A stretch of DNA of 64,000 nucleotides from Gaeumannomyces sp. JS-464. Lineage: Eukaryota > Ascomycota > Sordariomycetes > Magnaporthales > Magnaporthaceae. The notes under the pieces were generated by a model. It did no database searches. It saw nothing but the letters and a program-made list of their open reading frames with translations, and was not told where the DNA came from. A program made the position numbers and the translations under genes. Location: assembly GCA_002197995.1 (NCBI GenBank), contig NGZR01000001.1, positions 10,416,001 through 10,480,000 of the forward strand, read 5' to 3'. Below, in pieces: positions 33,704 to 44,691 of the stretch; the first letter of the stretch is position 1; every line of letters begins with the position of its first letter.

Positions 33704-33850
33704 CCCCCTGTTGGCCACCCCCCTGTTAGCCACCTATTTCCCCATATAAACTGGTAAAAACTCACGGTTTTAACAACGCAATTAAAAATCGAATAAAAAT
33801 CGGAAAAATAAACGGTGACAATATTAGTAAAGCCTAAAAGTAAAAATATA
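33704..33850 (+). mobile_element. End of a second pogo-like element
   Basis: After a TA (33702-33703) comes CCCCCTGTTGGCCACC followed by the related CCCCTGTTAGCCACC, a terminus with two tandem copies of a short motif, the same design as the Fot-type ends nearby but with a different sequence. Fot element A begins about 150 bp in, so this is probably the 5' end of an older host element. Its other end was not found. Confidence 0.4.
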
Positions 33851-33852
33851 TA

Positions 33853-35344
33853 ACGTGGTTTACAAGCGAGTGCCACACACAAGCGAGTGCCACAATTAAC
33901 GCGTCCACGCGTTAATTCAACTTCATCCACGAATATTTCCACAACAAACAATGGCAAACCAAAGCGACGAACGCAAGATTATTTTGGCTTTTCAGGCGAT
34001 CGCATCGAATCCACAATTAAGTATACGGGGCGCCGCCAAAATCTACGAAATCGACTTTTCCACTCTCGCCCGGCGGAAGCGCGGCCAACCTGCTTAACGT
34101 AACACCATGCCCAAATTACGGAAATTAACGGAATCCGAAAAAAAAGCGCTTATCAAATACATATTTAAGCTGGATTCGCGAGCATTCCCTCCCCGGCCTT
34201 TTGGTGTTAAAAATATGGCCAACCGACTGCTTGCCGAACGCGACGCCGGCGCCGTTGGCAAAAACTGGGTCGCGAACTTCGTTAAGCGCCGCGCAAAGCT
34301 CGGTACGCGCTGAATTCGAAAGTACGACTACCAAAAAGCCAAATGCGAAAATCCCAAGCTCGTTTTTGCGTAATTCGACTTTATACGGAACATTTATAGC
34401 CAAATATGGCATTATAAATAACGATATTTACAATTTCGATAAAACCGGCTTTTTTATAAGTATAATCGCCGCCGTTATAATTATTACAATATCGAAAGGC
34501 CGTAGTAAAACAAAACTGGTTTAGTTTGGCAATTAAAAATAAGTTATAATTATTTAAAAGGTTAATTATTACGGCTAAGCGATCCTTTTTTTTATTATCG
34601 TTAAAAAGCAGTACTATTTAGCTAATTGGTATTCGAAAACTAACCTTTTACGCGATTAGGTTATTTTAACGAGTTTTAACGGGTAAATTACAAACGAGCT
34701 CGGTTTAAAATAGATTTAGCATTTTAATAAACACATTGCAACCCGCAAAAAAAAGTCCTATCGTTTATTAATGCTGGACGGGCATAAAAGCTACTATCCG
34801 ACGGATTTCGAGCTTTATTATTAGGAATATAATATCGTTACGTTTTGCATGCCTTTATATTCGTTTTACTTTTTTTAACCGCTTAACGTTAAATGCTTTA
34901 GCCCGTTAAAAAAGGCGTACGGTTAATAAGTTAAAAACTTAATAAAGTTATACGTTAACCACGTAATTAAAATCGAGTTCTTTTCGGCGTTTAAAGCGGC
35001 ATTTTTTAATTTTATAACCGAAAAAACATTCGAAAAGGCTTTCGAAAAGCTGGCTTTACTTCTTTTAATTCGAAATCGGTTTTGGAAAAGCTGGATGTAA
35101 AACTACGAACTTTAACTTTTTTAAAAAAGCTTTTAAATAACGCCGAACTTTGGACTTCCAAAACGCTTTAAACAGTTAAAAACGCAACTTCGCAATTCGA
35201 ACACATTAAAACTCGAATTTTCAATTACCGAAGCAGTTTTCCGTTACTTATGCTAACGGTTGTAAACTAATTAACAAAAAAAGCTAAAGCAATTATGCAT
35301 TAAGTTAACCTTTTAAAAAAAAGTGCTTTAAACTACAAAAAGCG
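33853..35344 (+). mobile_element. Fot1/pogo element A, 3'-truncated
   Basis: Starts after TA (33851-33852) with ACGTGGTTTACAAGCGAGTG, a terminus holding two tandem AAGCGAGTGCCAC motifs. Compared with copies B (1,861 bp) and C (1,860 bp without its insert), roughly the last 370 bp are missing: similarity stops at 35344, exactly where the LTR of G2 begins. The whole copy is AT-rich and full of TAA/TAG codons. Confidence 0.8.
33951..35300 (+). pseudogene. Fot1-family transposase remnant (copy A)
   Basis: DDE transposase of the pogo/Fot1 family, inactivated. Order: N-terminal psq-type helix-turn-helix (MANQSDERKIILAFQAIASN, LSIRGAAKIYE), a CENP-B-type DNA-binding domain (LTESEKKALIKYIFKLDSRA, NRLLAERDAGAVGKNWVANF), then the DDE region starting with YNFDKTGFF (the catalytic Asp is present, but the usual Glu next to it reads Lys) and decayed MLDGHKSYY-like sequence near 34770. 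Many in-frame stops are of the TAA/TAG type expected from RIP of Gln and Trp codons. It has no function as it stands. Confidence 0.8.
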
Positions 35345-35793
35345 TGTTACAATTAAAGGTTTGCTTTTAAAGTAAGGCATTTTAAAAGTGGAAAAAACAG
35401 TATCGCTAGTGCTGGTAAATAAAAAAACACGTAATTTAAAAGGACAATTTAATTGCTTGCTTTAAAAGATGCTTAAAAGCTAACTTAGGTTAACTAATGC
35501 TAAAGCTTTAATTAAAACTACTTAAAACAGTAAAAAATTCATCCTTTATATATACGCTGCCTTTTGCCTTATATTAAGTTAAATTTATAACTTTGCTATA
35601 AATCCACAAATCTTTTTTAAATTTATTGCTTTATTACAAATCCACAAATCCCTTTTGGATTTGTTGCTTTATTACAAATCCACAAATCTCTTTTTTATTT
35701 ACGTAACTTTACGTAACCAAAGCAGGGCGAAAGCACTATTTTAAAGCCCCCTTTTATCTTGCTATCCTAAAAGCTTGCATGCTGGTCGTAATA
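35345..35793 (-). repeat. LTR of G2 (left, 3' LTR)
   Basis: 449 bp. On the minus strand it begins TATTACGACCAGCATGC (RIP-changed from TGTTACGACC) and ends TTAATTGTAACA. Homologous to 47834-48283 and to 56824-57254. Confidence 0.85.
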
Positions 35794-35907
35794 TTAAGTT
35801 TCCCTTTTTAAGCTAAATCTTTTTAACCACGTTTTATCGCCCCGCTTTTTATTAATAGTAAGTACTTTCCTTTTTTATTATCTCCCATTCCTTTTTATTT
35901 TAACAAA

Positions 35908-36429
35908 ATGTCTGGTTAAATGCGAAAACGTCCTTTTGCGAAGAAAACCGTTAATCGTAAAAAGCTTTTAGCGATTGTTTTCCTTAACTGCTACGAAATG
36001 CCTTTTTATTCGTACTATTACGAGGTTTTAAAACGTGAAAAGTGTAAAGCCTCTTTTTAAGATTCGTTTTGGTACGTAAAGTGTTTTTAAATTAACCGCT
36101 CGGGGTGCGACATTTTAAAGCCTTTTCCTTTTAAACTTCGGAATATCGTCGTTTAACATTTTAAATTTAAAGCTAAGCTGGAAAAGGCGGAGGAGAAAGT
36201 TTTTCGTTTTCGGAAGCAAAAACGAATGTGGCTAGAAAAAATGATGCGCGCGGTGCGTCGCGGCATTAATTCGGTGGAAAAGTTAAAGCGTGTCGAGCGG
36301 GAAAAGGCCGACCAAGCGGCCCGCCAAGCTGCTTCGCTTTTCGAGCCTTTTATAGCTCCTTTCGTTCTTTCCGATTGGCAAGTGCCCAAAGTTAATCCTA
36401 ACTTGGACCTGCTTGCCCTTTTTAACTAA
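35908..36429 (+). pseudogene. Cys-rich/coiled-coil accessory frame, antisense within G2
   Basis: A decayed frame on the plus strand, opposite to the coding strand of G2, between integrase and the 3' LTR. After a few RIP-type stops the last third is intact: MWLEKMMRAVRRGINSVEKL and then KRVEREKADQAARQAASLFE, a basic coiled coil ending PNLDLLALFN. The N-terminal half has Cys/Tyr positions (NCYEMP, REKCKASF, SGCDILKP) that look like a decayed Cys-rich metal-binding domain with some Cys changed to Tyr. Fungal repeats often carry such hypothetical proteins, and this arrangement suggests an extra gene of the element. No function is known to me. Confidence 0.55.
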
Positions 36430-36480
36430 AGTAAATTGTAACTTTTTCCAACAACTTCCTTAAGTTTTATAACGCACTAG

Positions 36481-36534
36481 GCGTGGCTTTGGTCTTCTTG
36501 CCGAAGTTTCGGGTTCAAATCCCGGCACGACCGT
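36481..36534 (+). other. tRNA 3'-half-like fragment
   Basis: Contains a perfect B-box/T-arm (GGTTCAAATCC at 36512-36522 inside a TCGGG...CCCGG stem), a hairpin before it (CTTTGG...CCGAAG) that could be a variable arm, and CACGACC as a 3' acceptor strand. The matching 5' acceptor GGTCGTG and D-arm are not found upstream, so this is a partial or decayed tRNA-derived sequence. A 17-bp hairpin (36540-36575) follows. Confidence 0.4.
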
Positions 36535-36704
36535 AAAGGTCGATAAGTTTTCGGGCTTGCCCCGAAGCTTATCGAACTTTTGTCCTTTTTTTTTTTTTTG
36601 CTAACCGTTCGGCGCAAGCTTTTTTGCTTTATTTGGTTCCGGTAAATGTACCTTTCCTTTAACCCAGTAGTGTAATAGTAACACTTCTTACCTTTTTTAC
36701 CAGA

Positions 36705-36901
36705 TGTGGTAGCGTAGCGCTTTGGGAGTCGCTAAACCACGATGGCTAAAGGCTCGTACCTGGCCGCCCGGGTAAAAACCCTACGCGAGGGCTTTGGTGC
36801 AACGCACTAATCCCCTCCTTATATTCCTCACTTTTAAATAGCCATATTAACCTCGTGCTTATTGCAGCTTTGCCTGCCTTTGCCGTGGTCGATCCCTAAT
36901 A
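36705..36901 (+). repeat. 5' LTR of G1
   Basis: 197 bp, begins TGTGGTAGCGTAGCGC and ends CGATCCCTAATA; same length as the 3' copy, with differences mainly transitions. Confidence 0.9.
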
Positions 36902-36969
36902 ATTTAAAAGTTACCCTACTTATAACTTCTTTCCAGCCTGGGAAAGCTATTAATTAATATCCCCAACCG

Positions 36970-38760
36970 CAATCAATTGCGTCACTTATTAGCTAAAAAG
37001 CTAGGTGGACGCCCGAAAAGATCAAAATGCCGCAAACCGCCGAAAAGCGGGAAGCGCAACGCCTAAAAGCGGTATAATAAGTGCGCTTTAACCCCCGCGA
37101 CCTTTATAAGGCCCTTTGGAAGGGTGGCGGTCGCCGATCGACCCTTAAAAAAAAGGCCGAACACCTACGCGATTTCGAAACGGTAACGCGTAAAAATAGC
37201 ACCGAGCTGGAAATTAAACATGCCGAAAACGACTATGCCAAATTTAAGAAACATATTACCGATAAGGATTACGAGGCCGCCCGCTACACCGGCACCACCG
37301 AGGATTAAGCCGATAACTTTAAAACGGGCATCGAAAAACTGGCGTTAAAACTAAGTAGGAAAAACGGGCCCGCGCTACACTACGTTGCTATTACCAAAAG
37401 CGCCAAAATACGCTAGCCTAACCTTAACGGCCCAATAACGCGTAAAAGCTTCGACAGGATATTAAACGAGGGTTCCCAAAAAATATTCGAGGAATTTAAA
37501 TTTCGGTTTTTAGCGTTTAAAATTAGCGCTCGATAAACCGCTAAATTCCACGAAATGGCCAAAAGCTTCGATAAAAACATAAATACCTTGCACAAATGGG
37601 CAAAAGTGCTTAGGGCTCGATCGGAGCGAACCACCGCTATTAACGCGAACATTTTAGCTAATGCTTTCGATAAAAACGACGAATTAACGGCCAAGCTTAA
37701 AAAGGCTTTTAAAAACGTTAAAAAGTGCCGCAAAGCGGTTATAAACTTTTGTTTCCTAATTTAAAAGCGCGATAAGAAAATTAAGGATTTAAAAGCTAAG
37801 TTAGCCCAATCGAAAGGAAGCGAGGGTGGTAAAAGCGGTCGCTATTACCGCGAATACACCCCGCAATCCTAGCAGTTTGGAAAATCGGGCAAATCGAACC
37901 ATTTCGCGTTAAACGGTGGTTAAACGCGCTTTAAAAATCCCCCTTTTTTTTACGCTAATAAAAAAAAAAACCAAAACGATTTCGAAATTTGGTTGGAAGC
38001 TATTAAGGATAAATTAAGCATAAATGGAGGACTTTACCTCGAGGATAAGGATAAGTTCATTTACGTTAAATCGAGGCTTACCGGCGAAATTGCCCGCATT
38101 TTCCGCTTTTACGTTTCGGGAAAGCACCCCGATTAAATAAAAACGTACTAAAAGCTAATCGACCACTTATAAAAAAAGCACCATAACGGCGACGTTTAAA
38201 AACGCGCCTAAATTAACCTTAATAAATTCCAAATAAAATCCGGCGAAAAATTTTTCGCTTTTAAAAACAAATTCGTACGTTTGGCCGGCGAATGCCGCTT
38301 ACCCCGCGCGGATTGGAAGCGAAACTTATATCGTCGCCTCGTGCTAGCTTTGCAAAAAAAGGTGGCCCGCGATTATAAAGATAAAACTTTATCATTTAAG
38401 GGATTTTCGCGCAGCTGCTAAAAGCTATCCTTCTTTTGGGAGCAAATACGGAAGCTCCGGGAAAATGCTAATAAAAAACGTAAACCTTAAAAGAAAAAAG
38501 CTAACAAAAAGTCGTCGAACGCGAATAAGCTTAAAACGAACTTAAACCCGAATAGCGAACGATCGGGAGCGGCCGCGGCGGCGCGTTAGCACGGCTAAGC
38601 CGATTTAAAAAAGCTAATCGCAAAAAACCGCTGTTTTAACTATCGCGAACCGGAACACTTTACTAGGGATTATCCTAAGCCTAAAGCTACCTTTTTCGAC
38701 CGTATTAACGAGTTAATAACCCGTTTCGGACGATCCAATAAGCAAGAACTGGAAAATGAA
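36970..38760 (+). pseudogene. G1 gag remnant
   Basis: Decayed nucleocapsid polyprotein. Recognisable stretches are EHLRDFETVTRKNSTELEIK, a coiled-coil section near 37560-37740 and LYLEDKDKFIYVKSRLTGEI near 38030. The zinc knuckle at 38632-38672 now reads CFNYREPEHFTRDY: two of its three cysteines are Tyr and its Gly is Glu, each explained by one G-to-A change. There are many TAA/TAG stops in frame. Confidence 0.75.
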
Positions 38761-38999
38761 AAGGATTCGGGAAAAGCGTAACTTTAGGATAATTACAACT
38801 AAACCCTTTCCCAAAGCTGCCGTCGGTGTTAATATTGCAAAAAAAACTGTTTTACGACTTTTTCGCCCGCTATTTGGGTAATAAAGCTCTCGTTTTAAAT
38901 TTAGCAATTACATTTAATAAACTATTTTTCTTCGCAAAAGCATTAGCCGATACCGGGTTAACGGCTATATTTTCGTAAGTTTAGCATTCGCCAAAAAAA

Positions 39000-41900
39000 T
39001 AAAAAAACTATTAAAATTTCCGATATTTAGCGATTTTACTCCTTAAGCGGTGGCCGGATATAACGGCGACGGAATGCAGCTTGTTAACGTAGCCTTAAAA
39101 GGCTTATTCCGTATTCAAAACCACTAATTTAACAACGTTTACTTTCTGGTAATCGATATGCTATAAAATATCATTTTTAAGCCGCAAATTTTTTAATTAC
39201 CACGATATTTTCGTTAATTGCAAAAAAACAGCTATTTTTTACGGAAAAGCATTTACCTTTGCTAATTTCGACAAATATCAAAATGGATAAATCGAAACGA
39301 TTAATATTAAACAAACTTAAATAGGAATAAAAAGTGGCACGTCGTAATAAAGCTATAATTCGCGAAAATAAAAGGAAAAAAAACGGCAAAGCGGTAAAAA
39401 ACCGCATTAAAATCCTTTAAAAAAACCGCCAAATAAACCCGGTTTAAACCCGCGTCGCGAAGTTCGAGGAAATACAGCGATCGAATTTTAAAAACCAAAA
39501 TATCCCCACGTATTAAAAAATTCGCACGGTGGGACGCAGGATTGCAAAAAATGGAAAGCGAATTTAAAAATGCCTTTACGCGCCCCCGTTAACCCCGAAA
39601 CGCGAGCGTTGCTTATCCTTACGGCGGAAAATGCTAAAAAACGCTCGGGGAAAGTATATCCTAAAGCGAAACGCCGTAAAATGGTATAAGCATCGCGTAA
39701 ACATTTCGGTATTATCGGCGGTAGGATTTTATCGAATTTTAACCAATTCGAACGAAATAACATCGACGGTTATAATATTGGGAAAAATCGAGCGCTTTAT
39801 TTAAAATAAAAGATAAAAGGTTTTGCTAAAGAAAACCTTCCTTTTTAACGACGAAATTTTAAAATAAAAAGCTTTGGAGGAGGTTTTTTAAAAGTACCAC
39901 GACTTGCTAGGAAGTTTTAGCAAAGCCGAGTTCGATAAAATGCCATTTTTACGACCCGAAATGAACCATTATATCGAGCTATAGCCGGGCAATTAAAAGG
40001 AGTTAAAGTACAATCCTTTATATAAAATGTTATTGGAAAAGCTAAAAGCTTGCCAAACGTATTTAAAGGAAAATTTGCAAAAGGGCTTTATCGAAACGTT
40101 TATAGCATTTTGGGCGGCACTTATCCTTTTCGCTAAAAAGGCTAACGGGAGCCTCCGCTTTTGCGTGGATTATCGCCGTTTTAATGCCTTTATTAAAAAG
40201 GACGTATACCTATTGCTTTTAATCGAAAAAACGATAGCAAAGGTAAAAAAAGTTAAAATATTTTCCAAAATCGATATCCGTTAAACCTTTTACCGGATAA
40301 GGCTGCTCCCCGGTAACGAGGATTTAACGACTTTCCGAATAAAGTACGGCACTTTTCGATATAAAGTGCTACTTTTCGGGCTTATTAACGGACCGGCCAT
40401 TTTTAACGTTTTATTAACACGGCATTAATAAATTATTTGGACGACTTTTATTCGGCGTATATAGATAATATTTTAATTTGGTTCAATAGTTTTAAAAAGC
40501 ATTAGATTTACGTTTGTAAAATGCTAAAGCGTTTGCGGGAGGCCGGGTTGCAAACTAACTTAAAAAAGTGCGAATTCCACGTTATTAAAACCAAATTCCT
40601 AAGCTTTATTATTAGCACCGACGGTATCGCTATTAACCCCGAAAAGCTCGCAATGGTTAAAAAGTGGAAAAAACCAATTACAATTAAAAAAATGCAATCC
40701 TTTTTGGGATTTTATAACTTTTACCGAAAATTTGTACTAAAATATAGCCGAATCGCGAAACTTTTGTCGAATTTAACCCGGAAAAACGCCTTATTCCTAT
40801 GGGACGCCTAATGCCAAAACGCTTTCGACTAATTAAAAAAGCGATTATTTAGCTTTCCAATGCTTAAGCACTTTTAACATTATTTCCCTACGAGGCTGGA
40901 AACAAATGCGTTAAACGGGGTAATCGTTAAGATTTTAAACTAATAAAACCCTATTACCGAAAATTGGCATCCAATTGCATTTTTTTTAAAAACCGTAAAC
41001 GATACGGAGTTAAATTACGAAGCTTACGATAAAAAGCTTTTAGCTATGGTAAAAGCGATATAGCATTGGTAAGCAAAGCTTATTAAACTTTAACGCATAA
41101 AACCTTTTTTAATAATAACGAACTATAAAGCACTAAAGTACTTTTCGATTAAAAAACTTCTTAATATAAAACAAGCGGGCTAAGCAAATATCCTATTACA
41201 ATTTTATTTCCAAATCACTTATAAGCCCGGCAGCGCTAACGCGGCGGCCGACGCGCTTATAAGGAAAACAAAAGAACTAAGCTCCCAAAAGGAAAAGCAA
41301 ATCGCCGAAAGGATTTTAAAAATTTTTAAACCGACCATTAAAGCAAAGGGTATTAACTTTTTGGAAATTTGGGAATTAAAGCCTTACTTTCCACCGATAC
41401 CGATTTCCGAAAAAGTGGAAAAAGTGGAATTAAAGCCACCCTTTTAAAAGGAAACCCCGACGCAAAACGATTCGCCAACGACCTTAACGGGGATACTCCT
41501 TATCGAAAGCCTTTTTAAAAGTAATAGGGAGGTAAAAAACCTAAAGGCATACCGAAAAAAGGCCAAAAGGAGCGAAAAAAACTAGTTTTTAACCAACGAA
41601 AGCCTCTTTTTGCATAAGGGCCGCTTAGCGGTAAGCAGCCAAAATCCTTTTATGCGAACCGCGATTATACGAGAGGTTTATAACCGCTTGCTATTAACGC
41701 ACTTTAAAAGGAATAAAACACGGAAACTAGTAACCGGGAACTACTAATGGCTAAGGTAAATAGCAAAGGTTAACCGTTATATTAACAATTATTCCTACCG
41801 GTTATCCAAAATGCTACGAAATAAAACGCTAAATCTATTGCACCCGATTTTAGTGGTATAAAAGCCCGAAGCCCACTTTATTATCGATTTTAAAAGCTTT

Positions 41901-43010
41901 TACCCCGATAAAAAAGGCTTCGATAACGCTTTGGTAATGGTGGACTTTTTAAGCAAACGAGCATAGATAATGCCGTGCTAACGAACGGCCACAGCCTAAA
42001 ACGCGGCCAAAATATGGTACGAAGGTCCGTATAAGGTTTACGGCTTCCCGTTAACTATTGGCTCCGACCGAAAACCCCAATTCGTCGCCGACTTTACTAA
42101 CGAGCTTTCCAAAATATTAGGCATTTAATGGAAATTATCCTCGGCCGGCCATTCCTAATTGGCAAAGCAAGCCGAAATTATAAATAAGTATTTAAATTAA
42201 CGCTTAAAACCGTTTATAAGCCACTTTTAAACGACTGGTTGGAAGCTATCCCGGTTATAAACTGGGTGCAAGCATTTATGCCTTACGAAGTTTTAAAAGG
42301 CTTTTCTTTATACGAGGTTACCGTGGAAATACCCCCATCTTACTATTAAAACTGGCAAAAAAAAATATAAAAATAGGAAAGCGTTACAGCTAAAGAAAAA
42401 CTATCGAAATAAAAAGCATAAAACTGGTTTGGACGCATAAAAAAATACACGAACTTTGCCAAAAGTCTCGTCCAAAAAACGCAAAACCGGATAACCGAAT
42501 AAGCGAATAAGCATCGCCGTGCCCCCGACTTTGGTGTAAGCGATCGAGTATTTATCGTTAAAAAGATTAAAACGACGGACCGCCCAAACGATAAACTTAA
42601 CTACCTATTAATAAAAAGACACTTTTTTATTAAAGCGATGGTTAGACATTTATTCGAGCTAAAAATGCCCCTAGGCTAAAAGGGATAAACAATGTTTTAC
42701 GCTAATCGTTTACGTCGATACCCAAAAAACCCCCTACCGGAACAAAAGCCACCAAAACCAGCAAGTGAGCTCGTCGAAAAGGCCGGCCTAAAAGCCGGGC
42801 CCGAATGAAAAGTAAAGCGGATTCGGACTTTACGGAAGCATTACAAAAGGCTACAATACTAGGCGGACTGGAAAGGCTAGGACCTAAACGACAAATGGTA
42901 CGATGCCGTTAATTTTAAAAACTCCCTAAAGCTGGTTAAGGCCTTTTACGAGAATTATCCCAACCAACCGGATCTTTTAATACGATTAAAGGCCTGGTTA
43001 AAAGCCGCTC
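39000..43010 (+). pseudogene. G1 pol remnant: RT, RNase H, integrase, chromodomain
   Basis: The reverse transcriptase core is at 40027-40810 (GSLRFCVDYRRFNAFIKKD, LKKCEFHVIKTKFLSFII, MQSFLGFYNFYRKFV). The catalytic YxDD reads YIDN near 40458, a D-to-N (G-to-A) change. RNase H remains are at about 40890-41270 (ENWHPIAFFLK, GSANAAADAL). Integrase is at about 41600-42300 (HFIIDFKSFYPDKKGFDNAL). A chromodomain-like end follows near 42860-43060 (DKWYDAVNFKNSLKLVKAFY, DHPDDNK), placing it among fungal chromoviruses. Stops interrupt every part. Confidence 0.8.
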
Positions 43011-43143
43011 GGAACGATTAAGTTTTTAACGACCACCCGGACGATAATAAGCTGGAAAAGACAAAAGTAACCCCTTAGTACGGAAAGAGGAGGAAACGTA
43101 ACCGGCATAGCTAAAACTACCTTTGCCGATTTCCTTTCTTTCC

Positions 43144-43173
43144 GGGGAGGGGGGGGGGGGGGGGGGGGGGTAA
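43144..43173 (+). other. Polypurine tract with 22-G homopolymer
   Basis: GGGGA followed by 22 consecutive G (43149-43170) and TAA, directly before the 3' LTR of G1: the position expected for the plus-strand primer of reverse transcription. The run length itself is likely inexact in the assembly. Confidence 0.7.
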
Positions 43174-43370
43174 TGTAATGGCGTGGCGCTTTAGGAGTCG
43201 CTAAACCACGATAGCTAAAGGCTCGTGCCTGGCCGCCCGGGTGAAAACCTTGCGCGAAGGCTCCGGTGCAACGCACCAATCCCCTCCTTATATTCCTTAC
43301 TTTTAAATAGCTATATTAACCTCGTGCTTACTGCAGCCTTGCTTGCCTTTGCCGTGGTCGATCCCTAATA
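43174..43370 (+). repeat. 3' LTR of G1
   Basis: 197 bp, begins TGTAATGGCGTGGCGC and ends CGATCCCTAATA, followed by the duplication CCGGA. Confidence 0.9.
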
Positions 43371-43429
43371 CCGGAAGTTCCAAGTTCGATTTTTAGCTGG
43401 GCTAAGGTTTTTCCTATTACGGCCGTTTA

Positions 43430-44689
43430 TACGCACGGGGCACGGCCGGTGTGTATAAACGGCTGCGGTAGGTGGCCCGCCTTTTTATTTTTGCTAACCT
43501 TTCCGTAAATGCTTTTATCGATACTTTTATAAAGCTTTTTAGCAGTTTTCGAGGTTAGTTTTTTTTTTCACGTGTTTTCCTCGTAGCCGTACTTTTTCCA
43601 CTTAATTAGGTACTTTTTAAGCCTGCTTTTCGGCTTATAGTCCAAAATTTCTTTAACTTCGTATTTTTATTCCGGGTTGATTTTTATTAACTCGTCGCTT
43701 TTAAAACCCGGTAACGCTAGTTCGAATAGGGAAATATAAAAAACCGGGTGGGATTTTATAATTAGTGGTAATCGAAGTTTATAATTTACGTTCGAAACCT
43801 TTTTTAATACTTTAAAAAGTCCCAATTTTTTATAGTTTAGCTTGTCGTTCGGTCGTTTCGTTTTAATATTTCGTCGAAAAAAATAAACGCTATCCTTTTT
43901 TTTAAAGGTCGGTTTTTCGATTTTTTTTTTATTTGCTTAAATAGCTATACGGTGCCATAGCTTTTCTAGCTTTGCTTAAAGGTGTTTATGCAGTTTGGTA
44001 AATTCCGTTACTTGTATTTCCGCTGTTAAAGCATGCTTTCCTGCTTTAAGTTCTTTATACGCTGTAAATGTAAACCCGTAGTTCGCATAAAACGGTGTAA
44101 TTCCTATGCTTTTATAAACTAAGCTGTTGTAAGCGAATTGGGCTATGGGAAGTAGTTATACCCAGTCGTTTTGTTTATAATTAACGTAGTAACGTAAATA
44201 CTGCTTTATAGTTTGGTTTATCCGTTTCGTTTATCCATTTGTTTAAAAGTGGTAAGCTGTAAATAAAAAGTATTTCGCTTTTAGCTTACTCGTAAGCCCT
44301 TTCCAAAACTTGCTTATAAACAGCTTGTTTTTATTCGTAATTAAGCGGTTCGGCGTGCCGTGTTCCGCTATTACGTGCTTAATAAAAACGTACGCTAGCT
44401 CCGTAGCGTTACTGCTTTCCTTATATAGTAAAAACAAGGCGTATTTGGTAAACCTATCCACTACTACCAATATACTGTCGTACTTTACTCCAGTTAACGG
44501 TTTTTTGGATTAGGAAAGTTTAATAACGAAGTTTATAGTAACTTTTTGCCATGCTTCGCTTAGCGCTAGTAAAAGCTGCAAAAGCTTATAAGGCTTATAT
44601 TTATTAGCTTTATTCTTAACACAACTTTCGCAATCTTTTATTACGTTTTGTATTTCGGCTCGAGTTTTTGCGAACTCGTAATGTTATTA
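43430..44689 (-). pseudogene. G2 integrase and C-terminal region remnant
   Basis: Minus strand. Zinc-binding and core integrase sequence is well preserved: KDCESCVKNKANKYKPYKL, then VVVDRFTKYALFLLYKESSN, FIKHVIAEHGTPNRLIT and FWKGLTSKLKAKYFLFTAYH. It is followed by a chromodomain-type tail (DELIKINPEYKYEVKEILDY, LIKWKKYGYEE). Stops are RIP-type. The 44,690 end is the insertion site of Fot B, beyond which gag, not reverse transcriptase, continues. Confidence 0.75.
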
Positions 44690-44691
44690 TA

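Larger units (their letters stand above)
36705..43370 (+). mobile_element. Ty3/gypsy chromovirus G1, complete but RIP-inactivated
   Basis: 6,666 bp with two 197-bp LTRs (36705-36901, 43174-43370). A 5-bp target-site duplication flanks it: CCAGA (36700-36704) and CCGGA (43371-43375), differing by one G-to-A change. The internal order is gag with zinc knuckle, reverse transcriptase, RNase H, integrase, chromodomain. The LTRs are clearly GC-richer than the interior. It is inserted in G2. Confidence 0.9.

Noticed and set aside
35345..35793. A solo LTR of an independent element
   Set aside because: Same orientation and length as the LTR at 47,834, with compatible minus-strand coding sequence between them; a shared origin is more economical, although the missing duplication leaves doubt.
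36481..36534. A functional tRNA gene
   Set aside because: No matching 5' acceptor strand or D-arm could be found upstream.
42998..43279. Frame with a Pro run on the minus strand over the G tract
   Set aside because: Translation of the polypurine tract and LTR, not a gene.
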